Shown: positions 8,879 to 17,881, counted from the first letter of the stretch. The stretch: 64,000 nt of DNA from Bacteroidales bacterium UBA6267 (GCA_002440745.1 DJVB01000058.1:59431-123430); one strand, 5' to 3'. Notes: generated by a model from the sequence alone, not told the origin. A program made the numbers and translations.

Positions 8879-9559
8879 TCAACGGTTTATCGTTTGTCCT
8901 ATTTCGACAAAATGTATTTTTTTGCCGGCTTTTTTAAAGGTTTCTAAAGCAACTTCTTTATTTACAACTATATACCCAAAAGTGTCGAAGTGCATGGCGA
9001 ATATTTCATCACAGTTAATGAAGTCAGCCGCTAAAACTGCCTGATTTATATCCATCGTGAAATTATCGCCAATTGGCAACATAGCAAAATCGAGCTTGGT
9101 GATTTGTGGTATCAACTTCATATCGTACATCAAACCTGTGTCTCCGGCATGATAGAAATTGCCTTCCTTAGTTTCAATAATAAAACTACCCGGATTGCCA
9201 CCATAACTTCCATCGGGCATTGAACTGGAATGAGTTGCGCTGAAATAAGTTACACTTCCAAAATCAAAATTCCATTTTCCTCCAATATTCATAGGATGGA
9301 TTTTTTCGAGGCCTTGCTTATCAAACCAATTGACAATTTCGAAATTGGAAACTATTGTTGCACCGGTTCTTTTTGCGATAGAAGCTGCATCCGCAACATG
9401 ATCTTCGTGGCCATGAGTTATTAAGATGTAATCGGCTTTAATAGATTCAACATCAATATGTTTTGCTAAAGGATTTGGACTTATAAATGGGTCAAAAAGA
9501 AGATTTTTTCCTTCAATTTCAACACCCCAGCAAGCATGTCCGTAATAAGTTATTTTCAT
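8879..9559 (-). CDS. UPF0173-type metal-dependent hydrolase (metallo-beta-lactamase fold)
   Basis: Cytoplasmic 226-residue protein with the metallo-beta-lactamase fold. Metal ligands are visible in THGHEDH (residues 48-54), in SATHSSSM, in FYHAGDTG and in the late AMHFDTFG. The overall order matches the UPF0173/YtkL family, whose physiological substrate is unknown. It appears to be the first gene of the minus-strand operon that continues into parA six bases on. A TATATTTG element at 9670-9663 lies about 100 bases upstream. Confidence 0.92.
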   Translation of the reverse strand: MKITYYGHACWGVEIEGKNLLFDPFISPNPLAKHIDVESIKADYILITHGHEDHVADAASIAKRTGATIVSNFEIVNWFDKQGLEKIHPMNIGGKWNFDFGSVTYFSATHSSSMPDGSYGGNPGSFIIETKEGNFYHAGDTGLMYDMKLIPQITKLDFAMLPIGDNFTMDINQAVLAADFINCDEIFAMHFDTFGYIVVNKEVALETFKKAGKKIHFVEIGQTINR

Positions 9560-9662
9560 AAATTGAACATTTTGATTTGTTGGATTTCGTCTCTTGAATA
9601 ATCGAATTTGTGAACCGAAATCATCAGAAAACTGCTTGATTTCATAGCTAACTTTAGGAGTG

Positions 9663-9670
9663 CAAATATA
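9663..9670 (-). promoter_or_regulatory. -7 element for the UPF0173-parAB operon
   Basis: CAAATATA on the plus strand reads TATATTTG on the minus strand and fits TAnnTTTG. No clear -33 TTTG is placed at 17-22 bases, so this is a partial match. Confidence 0.4.
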
Positions 9671-9755
9671 GTATAAACTTGCGCTCCGTTTTTTCTCTAT
9701 TAAGTTAGTTTTTAACAGAAGCTAAGTAATATCTGCTGAAAAAATAGGGGGGATT

Positions 9756-10052
9756 TTAATCTTCTAAGTCTGAGTGATGTACATAAGAACTATCCATTCC
9801 CTGATTTTCTTCAATGAATTGGATGATGTCGTTGAGTGATCTGCTAAACTCAATCATGTTTTCTTTGTATAAGTATAAGTTTCGCTTTTTGAAATAAAAA
9901 CTGCCATCATTCTTATTAAAAAACCTTTTACTTTCAGTCAAACTAAGATAGTATTCTCCGTTATTAGTCTCTTTGACATCAAAGAAATAGGTTCGCTTTC
10001 CGGCTTTTAAAGTCCGATTAAAGACTACTATATTGTCTCTTTTATCTTCCAT
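9756..10052 (-). CDS. DUF3276 (PUR-like nucleic-acid-binding) protein
   Basis: A 98-residue cytoplasmic protein of the DUF3276 family, which has the PUR-alpha-like fold with single-stranded nucleic-acid binding known from Borrelia and Bacteroidota members. Visible family segments are LKAGKRTYFFDVKET, YYLSLTESKRFF, GSFYFKKRNLYLYKE and FSRSLNDIIQFIEE, i.e. a strand-rich domain followed by a helix. I start at the ATG at 10052 (MEDKRDN), not the longer frame to 10130, because a complete promoter at 10087-10115 sits inside the longer version. The acidic tail is typical. It is divergent from the histidine kinase gene. Confidence 0.88.
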   Translation of the reverse strand: MEDKRDNIVVFNRTLKAGKRTYFFDVKETNNGEYYLSLTESKRFFNKNDGSFYFKKRNLYLYKENMIEFSRSLNDIIQFIEENQGMDSSYVHHSDLED

Positions 10053-10086
10053 TACCAAATCAATTTTAAAGTCAAGTTTCTGCTGA

Positions 10087-10115
10087 CAAAGATAAAAATT
10101 AAATAAGTTGCCAAA
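10087..10115 (-). promoter_or_regulatory. Promoter for the DUF3276 gene
   Basis: On the minus strand TTTG (10115-10112), 17-base spacer, TATCTTTG (10094-10087). The predicted start is near 10080, about 28 bases before the ATG at 10052. Confidence 0.7.
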
Positions 10116-10219
10116 TAAAACTTGTAGCAAATAAAATTGGATTTTTTTTCCCTTTTTGTTTATGTAGTTGCTTCTTGCTTGAAATAGTTCGTAAATTGCA
10201 GCTCTTTTTTACTTATGTC

Positions 10220-11860
10220 ATGGGAAGAAATCATCAAATTTTAATTAGTTTGAGAAGATGGCTGATAACCTATCAGCTTTCTTTGGCTCTGTTGGTCGTG
10301 GTTTTGATTAGTAGCGTTTGGATAATCTCCGGATATTTTGATTTAAAAAAATATCAAAAGCATAGTAATGAGTTGATTATGAAAAATAATCGGCAAATGC
10401 TTCAATTAGAAGTAAATCGTGTTATACATTACATTAACTATGTGCGTAATAATCAGAATAATGACTCCATTGCCATCGAACGAATTTTGAATTTTTTAGC
10501 TGCTTTTCGAATGCCTTATGGAGGTTATATATTTATTAATCAGACAGATGGTAAAGCATTAATTTTTGACGGTAAAAGGGTTTATAATAAATCTATTGTT
10601 GATATGAAGGATGTTGAAGGTAAAAACCTTTATCAAATGGAGCTCGATGCTTATAGTAACCCTGCCGGTGCTTTTATGGAGTATAAATTTCAAAAGATGG
10701 GTTCCACTGAGGTCTCGGATAAAATTTCGTATGTAAAAGGCTATCAGGATTTAAAATGGATGATTGGAGCGGGAAATTATTTAGAGGATTTAAACCTGTC
10801 GCATAATCTATTCTATCATTTTTTTCAGCAGCATTTCCTAAGACGACTTATTCAAATTGGATTGGTTTTGATTTTCGTTTTTGGTTTTGTTATCATTGTT
10901 TCACAGCGAATTAGTAGAAAAGCTCAGAATGTAGTATCCAATTTGATGGATTATGTCGATAATCGGCTGCTTGGGGCTGAGCGCAAATCTCCGGAGGAAA
11001 TGCATTTGGTCTTAAAAGAAATGAGTCATTTTATATTTAGGTTCGATACCTTAGTGGATAAAAAACAAATATTGGAAGAGGAACAAAAAATGTATGCTCA
11101 AAAACTTGAGGCAATGGTTGTTCAGCGCACGCAAGAGTTGGAGATGCAGGCAGCATTATTGAGTGAGAAAAACAAGGATTTGGAGTCTTTCAATTATACT
11201 GTTTCGCACGACTTAAAAACTCCTTTGCGCACCTTAGTTCACTATTCAGATTTTCTAAATATGGATTTGAAAGAAAAGGTGGATGGAGAACAAAAATTTA
11301 TGATTGAGGAAATTCAAAGGCAGAGCAAAAAAATGATGCAATTGATTGAGGATTTACTCCGGTTTTCTTCTACAAGCGGACGTCCTCTCCAGAAAGAAAC
11401 TATCGATATGTATCTTCTTTTCGAGTCAATTGTAAACGAGAGTCTGCCGCCGGAGCGTGCTTTAGATTATATAATCAAAATCGCACAACTCCCTCCAATT
11501 CAGGGTGATTACGCTTTGATAAAGCAGGTTGTGATAAATTTAGTTTCCAATGCATTTAAGTTTTCCAAACTGGCTGAATCTCCTTCTATCGAAATTGGAT
11601 TTCGAAAAGAAGGTTCACACCTTGTGTACTTTGTTATTGACAATGGTATTGGTTTTTCGCAAGATGTGGCGGATAGGCTTTTCGATATTTTTTATCAAAC
11701 TAAACATGATTTGAACAATGAAGGTACCGGGATTGGTTTGGCAATAGTGAAACGTGTTATTGAAAGACATAATGGTTTTGTTTATGCTCAAAGCAATGGA
11801 CAGGGAGCGGAGATAGGATTTGGATTGCCTATTTTTAGGTCGGTTGATAAAGATTCTTAA
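10220..11860 (+). CDS. Membrane sensor histidine kinase with single Cache domain
   Basis: Two-component sensor kinase. From the ATG at 10220 (a TTG at 10175 is a possible earlier start) a first membrane helix spans about residues 15-37. A periplasmic single-Cache (sCache_2-like) domain follows at about 45-195, with the segment KGYQDLKWMIGAGNYLED. A second helix lies near 205-225. A coiled-coil linker leads to HisKA with H330 in YTVSHDLKTPLR, and then HATPase_c with N-box VINLVSNAFKFSK, DNGIGFS and GTGIGLAIVKRV. Cache domains usually bind small metabolites; the ligand is unknown. It has no receiver of its own. The hybrid kinase 77 bases downstream begins with a receiver and may be its partner, an inference from position. 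Confidence 0.93.
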   Translation: MGRNHQILISLRRWLITYQLSLALLVVVLISSVWIISGYFDLKKYQKHSNELIMKNNRQMLQLEVNRVIHYINYVRNNQNNDSIAIERILNFLAAFRMPYGGYIFINQTDGKALIFDGKRVYNKSIVDMKDVEGKNLYQMELDAYSNPAGAFMEYKFQKMGSTEVSDKISYVKGYQDLKWMIGAGNYLEDLNLSHNLFYHFFQQHFLRRLIQIGLVLIFVFGFVIIVSQRISRKAQNVVSNLMDYVDNRLLGAERKSPEEMHLVLKEMSHFIFRFDTLVDKKQILEEEQKMYAQKLEAMVVQRTQELEMQAALLSEKNKDLESFNYTVSHDLKTPLRTLVHYSDFLNMDLKEKVDGEQKFMIEEIQRQSKKMMQLIEDLLRFSSTSGRPLQKETIDMYLLFESIVNESLPPERALDYIIKIAQLPPIQGDYALIKQVVINLVSNAFKFSKLAESPSIEIGFRKEGSHLVYFVIDNGIGFSQDVADRLFDIFYQTKHDLNNEGTGIGLAIVKRVIERHNGFVYAQSNGQGAEIGFGLPIFRSVDKDS

Positions 11861-11937
11861 TTTTGAACAACAATTATTTAATCATATTGCTGCAATTTTT
11901 TACATATTAGAAATCACAAAACGAATTAGTATAGACC

Positions 11938-14900
11938 ATGAGGATACTACTTTTAGAGGATAATTTAAATGATGTTTACATCGTAAAACGTCATATTGGT
12001 AATGAAATGCCGAATGCCGAAGTTGTTCATATAGCTTCCAAACAAGAATATGAATCGATGTTGAATTCTGATTTTGACTTGGTGCTATCTGACTATTCTA
12101 TGCCCGAGTTCAATGGAATGCAGGCTCTTGAGATGCGAAATTTGAAGTGTCCTGAAAAACCATTCATCATTGTAACAGGTTCAATGAATGAACTTACAGC
12201 CGTGGATTGTTTGAAGAATGGTGCTGATAATTACATACTTAAGGAGCATTTAGGGCGATTGGTTCCGGCTATTTCCAAAGCGATGGCCGATTATAAAACC
12301 ATGATTGCTAAAAAAGAAGCCGAACTTAATTTGAAAACTATCTATAACCGTTATCAAGCTTTAATTGAGCATTCCGGAATGGCTGTTCTTATTACGGATA
12401 ACGATGGAATAATAAGTTATGCCAATGATTTTGCTAAAACACTCTTTGGGGACAAATTGTTGCAATCTAATCAAACCACGATTTATCGGTTATTGCATAT
12501 TGAAGCAGACTTTTTTGACAAAGACAAGCCAAGAGATGCTTATTATTTTGATTTAAAACTAACAAGTGCCACAGGTCGCGTGTTTTATGTGAATTGCTAT
12601 CGCGAAGTGTTTTTGTTAAATAATCAACAATCAGGATATCAGTATTTTATCAAAGACAACACGCCGCAGAAAAGAATGAAGTTAGTTTCTTCCGCAATTA
12701 ACCGTCTTGCTCGAAATGCTCTGTTAAATTCGGATTTAAAGAGTTTCTTAAGCTTTAGCTTCAATCTTATCAGGGAGTTTATTCAAACTGAAAATTACTT
12801 TGTGGCCTTATATAATCCTGCAGACGACACCTACTCATTTCCTTTTTATGTTGATGAGATGGATGATTTGGATGTGTTTGAGGGAATCAATATTAAGGGG
12901 AGTTTAACGGATTTGGTTCGTAGGAGTGGTGAAGCTTTTTTTGTAAATCAAGAATCTTTGCGCAATCTATATGAGAAAAAGGAAATTTCCACATTTGGAA
13001 CAGATTGCGCTATTTGGATTGGTGTGCCACTAATGCATAACGATCAGGTGATTGGGGTCATTGGACTGCAGAATTATCAAGATGAACATGGACTTACCGT
13101 GGACGATTTGGGTTTATTGGAGCGATTTGCCCCTTGGGTTTCTACGAAAGTGTATCAGGAAGAAATGAAACGAGAAAATGCTTTAAGGGAGAAACGTTTT
13201 TTCGATTTGTTTTCCAGTTCACCGGTTGCAATAGTGGTTCATCAGGATGGTATCATTAAAATGGCCAATCCAGCTGCTGTTCAACTGAGTGGTTTAAAGT
13301 CTGAGAAACAATTAGTTGGGAGCAATATTTTGAGTTTTGTATCCGACGATTTTGTTGAAAAAGTGTCTGAAAGAGCACGTTTGGTAGCACAAGGAATTCC
13401 TCAGCCTAATATTGTTGAAAAATTGAAGACTTCCACCGGAGATTTGATTTATGTTGAAGTCACTGCTATCCCTTTTGAATTAGATAATCGACCGGCTAAT
13501 CAGGTGATAATGAAGGATGTTACAGCCGAAATAAAGGCTCGTAAAGAATTGCTTCAAAGCGAAGAAAAGTTTAGAACTGCATTCAAAACAAGTTTGGATG
13601 CCATAACTATAACCGCTGTTGAAACCGGCAATTATATTGAAGTGAATGATGCTTTTGTGCGCTACACGGGTTATTCAGAAGAGGAGGTTGTTGGTCAAAA
13701 TAGTTCGAGTCTGAATATTTGGGTTGATGAGGAGGATAGGAAAAGTCTGATTTCTCAGATTCGAGAGAAGGGTTATATCTCCAATTTCCAAACCCGATTT
13801 AGAATGAAGAATGGCAAAATTGAGGATGCTTTAGCTTCGGCTCGATTTATAACTTTTCAGGATAAATCTTATCTGATTATGATGTCGAGAGTGATTACAG
13901 ATTTTGTTGAAGCATCGCGACAAATTAAGATAAGTGAGCAAAAATTTAATCAAATATTCAATCTGGCATCCGATCCGATTTTGCTCTATCGCTTGACTGA
14001 TCAAGTCATATTTCATAATTGCAATCAGGCATTTACTGATTTATATGGTTACAATATTGACGAATTAATAAATAAACCGGTTCAGGAACTCGTATCCGAT
14101 GAAAGTTTGAAAATGTTGCCTCAGAATATCGAAAGTCTGCGATTTGATAAAACTATAAGGTTTGAAACTATTCATGTGAAAAAGTCGGGCGAATTAGTTC
14201 CGGTAGAAGTTTCAGCGCGAAAAATTGTGCTTGATAATGAGGAGTATATCCTTGCAATCGAACGTGATATTACCGAACGGAAATATGCCGAGACTCGCCT
14301 AAAATACGCTCGTGAGGAGCACAAGCGACTTTCCGATTTATTTCGATCTCTTGCAGACAATGTACAGGCCATGCTTTGGGCTAAAGATTTGAAAGGAAAC
14401 TTTATATTTACAAATAAATATTTTTGTGATAACTTATTGATTGCTAATGATGTGTATGAGCCAATTGGAAAGAATGATATGTTTTTTGCAGAAAGGCAGC
14501 GGCAACTACATCCCGATGACCCAAATTGGCATAGCTTCGGCGAACTTTGTGTAAATTCAGACCATGTCGTAATTCAATCTAAACAAACCGGTAGATTCGA
14601 GGAGTTTGGAAATATTCAAGGAAAACTTCTTTATCTTGATGTTATCAAATCTCCGCTATTTAATGAATCCGGTGAACTGATTGGAACAGTGGGTTTTGCA
14701 AGCGATATAACTGAAATCAAAAAAGCGCAAAATTTGCTTCGAGATAATGAAGAAAAATTTCGCCTAAGTTTTAGCTCATCTCCTGACGGACTTGCAATCA
14801 TTTGTTTTGATACCATGCAAGCAGTCGAAGTGAATGAAAGATTTGCAGAATTAACAGGTTATGGTTTAGATAATTGGCCTGAGAAGTTTGAGTTTATTTC

Positions 14901-16260
14901 TCCGTTCGACAACCCTGAAATAGTTGCTCATTTAGTTAATCGTTTAAAACAAGATGGTTCTTTCCGTAATCTTGAATATGAAATCACAAGTGCTTCAGGA
15001 TCGAAGTATAATGTTCTTATTTCAGCGAATCTTTTGAGTATTGCAGAAAAACCGCATGTTATGCTTGTTTTAACTGATATTACTGAACTTAAGAATATTC
15101 AACAGCAACTTGAAGTAGCCATCCAACGCGCTGAGGAAAGTGATCGACTTAAGTCTGCTTTCTTAGCGAATATGTCCCATGAGATTCGTACTCCAATGAA
15201 TCATATTATTGGTTTTACGGAGTTTATTAAACAAGGTGTAAGTGAAGAAGAATTACATGCCTATATCGACATAATTCAGAAAAGTTCTAATCATCTTTTA
15301 GCCCTTATAAACGATATCATTGATATATCGAAAATTGAGGCCGGTGAGGTGAAAATGAATATTTCACGACTCAATCCATCTTCAATTCTAAAAGAGCTCG
15401 CTGATAGTTTCGCTTATGATCAAAGGTTGCTTTCAAAACCAAATGTTCGTTTTATCAACAACTCGCGATTTTCGATGTTGCATCATATCAAAGCTGATAG
15501 GGTTCGCTTAATGCAGGTTCTTATTAACTTGATTACCAATGCTATAAAGTTCACCATGGAGGGCTCCATCGAATTTGGCTACGACATTCAATCCGATGGT
15601 TTTGTTCGGTTTTATGTACGTGATACCGGAATTGGAATTAGTGAAGAATCGCAAAAGATTGTTTTTGAGCGCTTCCGACAGGCTACGTCACAAAAATATA
15701 GAAATAACGAAGGAACGGGATTGGGTTTGGCTCTGAGTAAAGCTTATGTCGAGTTAATGGGCGGTGGGATTGGCTTGAAATCAGAGGTTGACAAAGGTTC
15801 AGAGTTTTATTTTACTATTCCACTTTTTAAAGAAAATAAAAAAAATACGGATAAGAAGATGGATTTTGGTGACTTTTCCAATTCCATTGGTTTGTTACTC
15901 AGCGATCCAACGGATGAATTTTTGTTAACCACTTTTATTAAAGGTGTTTCTAAGGATTTTAAAATTTTGAATTTTAAGTTTGGAGAGCCTTTAACTCCAT
16001 TTTACACAGAAGATTTTTTGATGATTTTTATTTCTCTTGGCGAAAGTGTCGATGAATCGGTTAGGATTCTGAACGAAATTCGTAATCATAATGAGGAATT
16101 GATTATTGTTGGTGTTTTAGATTACCAAAGGCAAATATTTGATTATCAATTGCAAGACAAAGGCTTTTCGGCATTTATTGAGAAACCTCTTAGTAAAGCA
16201 AAAGTAGCTTCGGTTTTTGAGAAATATTTGTCGGAGGATAACGCTTCCAAAGAGATTTAG
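11938..16260 (+). CDS. Large hybrid histidine kinase: REC, six PAS, GAF, HisKA, HATPase, degenerate receiver
   Basis: A 1440-residue soluble signalling protein without membrane helices. It opens with a complete receiver (E7/D8, phospho-acceptor D52 in LVLSDYSMP, T80, K102). Then come PAS (about 130-245), GAF (250-415), and five more PAS domains (about 418-538, 540-660, 662-785, 788-930, 932-1060). The HisKA box has H1081 in LANMSHEIRTPMNH, and HATPase_c has ITNAIKFT, DTGIGIS and GTGLGLALSKAY. The last about 120 residues look like a receiver that kept K1416 (FIEKPLS) but has F1364 (DFLMIFIS) where the phospho-acceptor aspartate belongs. It likely integrates cytoplasmic signals and takes phosphate at D52 from another kinase, perhaps the one just upstream. 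Convergent with the channel gene 9 bases downstream. Confidence 0.93.
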   Translation: MRILLLEDNLNDVYIVKRHIGNEMPNAEVVHIASKQEYESMLNSDFDLVLSDYSMPEFNGMQALEMRNLKCPEKPFIIVTGSMNELTAVDCLKNGADNYILKEHLGRLVPAISKAMADYKTMIAKKEAELNLKTIYNRYQALIEHSGMAVLITDNDGIISYANDFAKTLFGDKLLQSNQTTIYRLLHIEADFFDKDKPRDAYYFDLKLTSATGRVFYVNCYREVFLLNNQQSGYQYFIKDNTPQKRMKLVSSAINRLARNALLNSDLKSFLSFSFNLIREFIQTENYFVALYNPADDTYSFPFYVDEMDDLDVFEGINIKGSLTDLVRRSGEAFFVNQESLRNLYEKKEISTFGTDCAIWIGVPLMHNDQVIGVIGLQNYQDEHGLTVDDLGLLERFAPWVSTKVYQEEMKRENALREKRFFDLFSSSPVAIVVHQDGIIKMANPAAVQLSGLKSEKQLVGSNILSFVSDDFVEKVSERARLVAQGIPQPNIVEKLKTSTGDLIYVEVTAIPFELDNRPANQVIMKDVTAEIKARKELLQSEEKFRTAFKTSLDAITITAVETGNYIEVNDAFVRYTGYSEEEVVGQNSSSLNIWVDEEDRKSLISQIREKGYISNFQTRFRMKNGKIEDALASARFITFQDKSYLIMMSRVITDFVEASRQIKISEQKFNQIFNLASDPILLYRLTDQVIFHNCNQAFTDLYGYNIDELINKPVQELVSDESLKMLPQNIESLRFDKTIRFETIHVKKSGELVPVEVSARKIVLDNEEYILAIERDITERKYAETRLKYAREEHKRLSDLFRSLADNVQAMLWAKDLKGNFIFTNKYFCDNLLIANDVYEPIGKNDMFFAERQRQLHPDDPNWHSFGELCVNSDHVVIQSKQTGRFEEFGNIQGKLLYLDVIKSPLFNESGELIGTVGFASDITEIKKAQNLLRDNEEKFRLSFSSSPDGLAIICFDTMQAVEVNERFAELTGYGLDNWPEKFEFISPFDNPEIVAHLVNRLKQDGSFRNLEYEITSASGSKYNVLISANLLSIAEKPHVMLVLTDITELKNIQQQLEVAIQRAEESDRLKSAFLANMSHEIRTPMNHIIGFTEFIKQGVSEEELHAYIDIIQKSSNHLLALINDIIDISKIEAGEVKMNISRLNPSSILKELADSFAYDQRLLSKPNVRFINNSRFSMLHHIKADRVRLMQVLINLITNAIKFTMEGSIEFGYDIQSDGFVRFYVRDTGIGISEESQKIVFERFRQATSQKYRNNEGTGLGLALSKAYVELMGGGIGLKSEVDKGSEFYFTIPLFKENKKNTDKKMDFGDFSNSIGLLLSDPTDEFLLTTFIKGVSKDFKILNFKFGEPLTPFYTEDFLMIFISLGESVDESVRILNEIRNHNEELIIVGVLDYQRQIFDYQLQDKGFSAFIEKPLSKAKVASVFEKYLSEDNASKEI

Positions 16261-16269
16261 ATTGGTGGG

Positions 16270-17082
16270 TTAAAGTTTTGTTCCGCATTTCTTGCAAAAC
16301 TCTGCATCATCGTCGTGGTCAGAATGGTTGCAATGTTGGCATGTTTGGGTGTTGGTGTTTATTTTTGGTTTTCGTTGATTTATCAGCTCTGAAGATATGA
16401 TTCCGGTGGGAACGGCTATTATGGCATAACCTAAAAGCATAACTAACGAAGCAATAAACTGACCAAGTGGGGTTATTGGGCTAATATCGCCATAGCCTAC
16501 AGTTGTGATGGTGACAATTGCCCAATAAATGCTGTGTGGAATGGAATTGAATCCGCTTTGCGGGCCTTCAACCATATACATAATTGAGCCCATGATGGTG
16601 ACAATAATTAAAACTGCCGTAAAGAAGACAGTGATTTTATAACGACTTTGTCGAAGGCTTTGGGTGATAATTCGCGATGCGCCAAGAAATCTTACGAGTT
16701 TTAAAATCCTGAAAATCCGCACTAAACGAATCATTCGCAAACTGGCAAATGCAAAGCCTTGAGGAAAAATTACACCAACATAAGTTGGTACGATACTTAA
16801 AAAGTCGATAATTCCATAAAAGCTAAAGATGTATTTTATTGGTTTGCCGGTAACCCAAATTCTTGTAATGTATTCTAAGGTGAAAATTGCTGTAAATCCC
16901 CATTCTAATATATGAAAAACCTTCCTTGTTTTTTCACCGAATGAAGGCACTGAGTCCAGTGCAACCACAGTGATACTCAATACAATCAATGCAATTAGTA
17001 TTTCGTCAAATAGCTTTCCGGCACGTGTGTCCGATTCAAAAATAATTTGATGAAGCTTTTGCTTAAAACTGTTCAATTTCAT
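16270..17082 (-). CDS. Voltage-gated-type (six-TM) potassium channel with C-terminal zinc ribbon
   Basis: Inner-membrane cation channel of the Kv-like ion-transport family. Using the ATG at 17082 (270 residues), the S4 voltage sensor shows basic residues at every third position (R116, R119, R122, R125, K128, R131) in LRMIRLVRIFRILKLVRF. The pore loop is TITTVGYGD (191-199), the potassium filter. After S6 the short cytoplasmic tail carries a zinc-ribbon pattern: C248xxC251 and C263xxC266 around a His/Asp-rich stretch. An ATG at 17097 would add five residues; the -7 element at 17109-17116 favours 17082. What the zinc ribbon binds is unknown. Confidence 0.9.
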   Translation of the reverse strand: MKLNSFKQKLHQIIFESDTRAGKLFDEILIALIVLSITVVALDSVPSFGEKTRKVFHILEWGFTAIFTLEYITRIWVTGKPIKYIFSFYGIIDFLSIVPTYVGVIFPQGFAFASLRMIRLVRIFRILKLVRFLGASRIITQSLRQSRYKITVFFTAVLIIVTIMGSIMYMVEGPQSGFNSIPHSIYWAIVTITTVGYGDISPITPLGQFIASLVMLLGYAIIAVPTGIISSELINQRKPKINTNTQTCQHCNHSDHDDDAEFCKKCGTKL

Positions 17083-17108
17083 AGTTATTACCAACATTAT
17101 TACTGTTT

Positions 17109-17116
17109 CAAAGATA
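17109..17116 (-). promoter_or_regulatory. -7 element for the Kv-like channel gene
   Basis: CAAAGATA on the plus strand is TATCTTTG on the minus strand. Start of transcription is expected near 17103, 20 bases before the ATG at 17082. No good -33 element is seen. Confidence 0.45.
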
Positions 17117-17199
17117 TGGCTTTTTCCTGATTAGCGATTGTTTTTTTGCTTAATTCACAAAAAATCTAAAGGATTAACTCTTCGCTTTTAAGGTTTTAT

Positions 17200-17207
17200 T
17201 ACTTTTG
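17200..17207 (+). promoter_or_regulatory. -7 element immediately before the rhomboid gene
   Basis: TACTTTTG fits TAnnTTTG and ends only 8 bases before the ATG at 17216, so the mRNA would have almost no leader. The -33 region is poor (TTCG at 17181-17184, spacer 15). Confidence 0.45.
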
Positions 17208-17215
17208 AAATTATT

Positions 17216-17881
17216 ATGGATAGTGAATTACGCAAAATCATTCGTGCCGGTCGAATTCCTTTAATTCTTTCTGTTTTGATTGGATTAGGATTTTTACTTA
17301 CGGAAACTCATCTTGTTTCTCTTAGGTTTTTTTCGGTTTATCCGCTTAAAATGAGTGGTTTGCAAGGAATTGGTTTGTCGGTTTTTGGGCATAGTGATGC
17401 CGGTCATCTCATAAGTAATCTCATTCCCATTTTTATTCTTACTTGGGCTTTATACTATTATTATCGTGAGTTTGCTCATAAGTCTTTGATATTGATGTGG
17501 TTGCTTTCGGGGCTTTGGGTCTGGTTATTTGCCCGAAATAGTTATCACGTAGGGGCTTCAGGTTTAGTTTATGCCTTAGCCTTTTTTCATGTGACAAGTG
17601 CTTTGCTACGCAGGGTTTATTCATTGATGGCCTTTGCAGCATTGATTTTTTTCCTTTATGGTGGTATGGTTTGGGGCTTTTTTCCTGAACTCTTTCCCGA
17701 AAAGAATATTTCTTGGGAATCTCATCTCATGGGTGCAATTGCCGGTGTTGTTGTAGCTTGGTATTACCGAAAATCGGGTGTGCAACGCCCTGTGATTGAA
17801 GAAGATGATGAAGATACGCCTGAATGGTATGATGAACTTCATCAAGATATTAGCCTTCCTCCATCACCGAAAAATGAATAG
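17216..17881 (+). CDS. Rhomboid family intramembrane serine protease
   Basis: Six-helix inner-membrane protease that cuts single-pass membrane proteins within the bilayer. The catalytic dyad is visible: S115 in HVGASGLVYA (GASG motif) and H170 in SWESHLMGAIAG. The oxyanion-helping HLISNLIPI segment in TM2 is also present (H64, N68). The cytoplasmic C-terminus is acidic (EEDDEDTPEW). 221 residues is the usual size for the short Bacteroidota form. Its last 32 bases overlap antiparallel with the end of the OmpA-family gene. The substrate is unknown. Confidence 0.93.
   Translation: MDSELRKIIRAGRIPLILSVLIGLGFLLTETHLVSLRFFSVYPLKMSGLQGIGLSVFGHSDAGHLISNLIPIFILTWALYYYYREFAHKSLILMWLLSGLWVWLFARNSYHVGASGLVYALAFFHVTSALLRRVYSLMAFAALIFFLYGGMVWGFFPELFPEKNISWESHLMGAIAGVVVAWYYRKSGVQRPVIEEDDEDTPEWYDELHQDISLPPSPKNE

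Noticed and set aside
8703..9044. 113-residue plus-strand frame
   Set aside because: Antisense shadow of parA and the UPF0173 gene; no family features and no promoter.
10053..10130. Longer N-terminus for the DUF3276 protein
   Set aside because: A complete promoter (10087-10115) lies within it and the family starts at MEDK-like residues.
16275..16302. AGTTTTG/CAAAACT stem after the hybrid kinase gene
   Set aside because: Seven pairs with a 14-base loop and no T-run on either side; not enough for a terminator.
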